Below are positions 63,848 to 64,000 of a DNA stretch of 64,000 nt, one piece after another. This DNA comes from Hippea sp. KM1 (GTDB taxonomy: Bacteria; Campylobacterota_A; Desulfurellia; Desulfurellales; Hippeaceae): the NCBI RefSeq assembly GCF_000526195.1, contig NZ_JAFP01000001.1:594001-658000 (forward strand), written 5' to 3'. Within the stretch, counting starts at the first letter, position 1, and every line of letters starts with the position of its first letter. A program made the position numbers and the translations under genes. A model generated the notes under the pieces. It had not been told where the DNA came from, did not search any database, and saw only the letters and a program-made list of their open reading frames with translations.

Positions 63848-64000
63848 AACCTAAGAAGATAGAGGAGTTGCTTCAATACGGTATAGAGAGCTTTTTGAAT
63901 AACAGGTTTGATAGGGCAAAGACATTCTTTATGCTGGTTTTGTCCAAGGATCCGTCAAACAGGATAGCCCAATTTGGCATGATGTGTATCGATGCTATTG
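63838..64000 (+). CDS. TPR-like protein, 5' part (cut by window end)
   Basis: An open frame of 54 codons from the ATG at 63838 to the window edge. The sequence (EELLQYGIESFLNNRFDRAK, then TFFMLVLSKDPSNRIAQFGM) has the A-x-x-x-F-x-x-x-L-x-x-x-P spacing of a tetratricopeptide repeat. It overlaps acyP by 10 nt and so continues the operon. The length and further domains lie outside the window. Confidence 0.6.
   Translation, partial: MGVKPKKIEELLQYGIESFLNNRFDRAKTFFMLVLSKDPSNRIAQFGMMCIDAI

Overview
The window looks like chromosomal DNA of a Gram-negative, moderately AT-rich bacterium with a compact genome. The gene set includes LPS transport and heptosyltransferase, Kdo synthesis, sigma-54, type IV pilus ATPases, an HrcA/CIRCE heat-shock operon, RadA and RapZ/PtsN, plus many HD-GYP, HDOD and EAL signalling proteins. 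The protein sequences resemble Hippea/Desulfurella-type thermophilic sulfur reducers (Desulfurellales). That placement is an impression from the proteins and no rRNA is present to test it.

Layout. (1) 1-797: end of a sensor histidine kinase. (2) about 800-5780: an accessory island ending at the 3' end of a tRNA-Phe gene (5790-5865, minus strand). It holds vapBC, a tripartite toxin-antitoxin-chaperone (TAC) module (HigB-like toxin, HigA-like antitoxin, SecB-like chaperone), a complete IS256-family element with terminal inverted repeats and an 8-bp target duplication inside a UPF0175 antitoxin gene, and several gene fossils (ribbon-helix-helix antitoxin, Fic C-terminus, two pieces of an unknown protein). 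(3) 6036-17421, plus: lptB-rpoN-rnr-remA-gmk-rpoZ-rel-mreBCD-mrdA. (4) 22648-17414, minus: tsaE-aroE-pilB-pilT-pilC. (5) a glycosyltransferase, then an HD-GYP/HDOD pair on the minus strand. (6) 27255-33994, plus: hrcA-grpE-dnaK, dnaJ, DUF445, mazG. (7) 38339-33987, minus: a PAS/GAF/GGDEF/EAL protein, a MaoC-like hydratase and precorrin-2 dehydrogenase. (8) an MCP, plus strand. (9) 51934-40569, minus: a 14-gene run (J-domain protein, NifX-like, hpf, ptsN, rapZ, pyrB, torD-like, cobO, HD-GYP, mutS2, dnaG, dedA, aldolase, cobB). (10) 52132 to the end, plus: radA-kdsA-lptG-like-ppsR, two coiled-coil membrane proteins, an AI-2E family permease, purM-purN-gatB-pyrC-accD, a small unknown gene, acyP and a TPR protein that runs off the edge.

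How it works together. The core operons mix envelope building (Lpt, Kdo, MreBCD/PBP2), stringent response, replication and repair (DnaG, MutS2, RadA), nucleotide synthesis and second-messenger signalling. Genes in runs are usually separated by a few bases or overlap in ATGA/GTGA form, so translational coupling is likely. Convergent genes often overlap at their tails.

Main points of interest: the TAC module; a long hairpin upstream of the transposase that covers its ribosome-binding site; and several operon-leading genes (lptB, tsaE, the glycosyltransferase, radA, probably others) whose promoter -10 box ends 6-9 nt before the start codon with no Shine-Dalgarno sequence, which suggests leaderless mRNAs.
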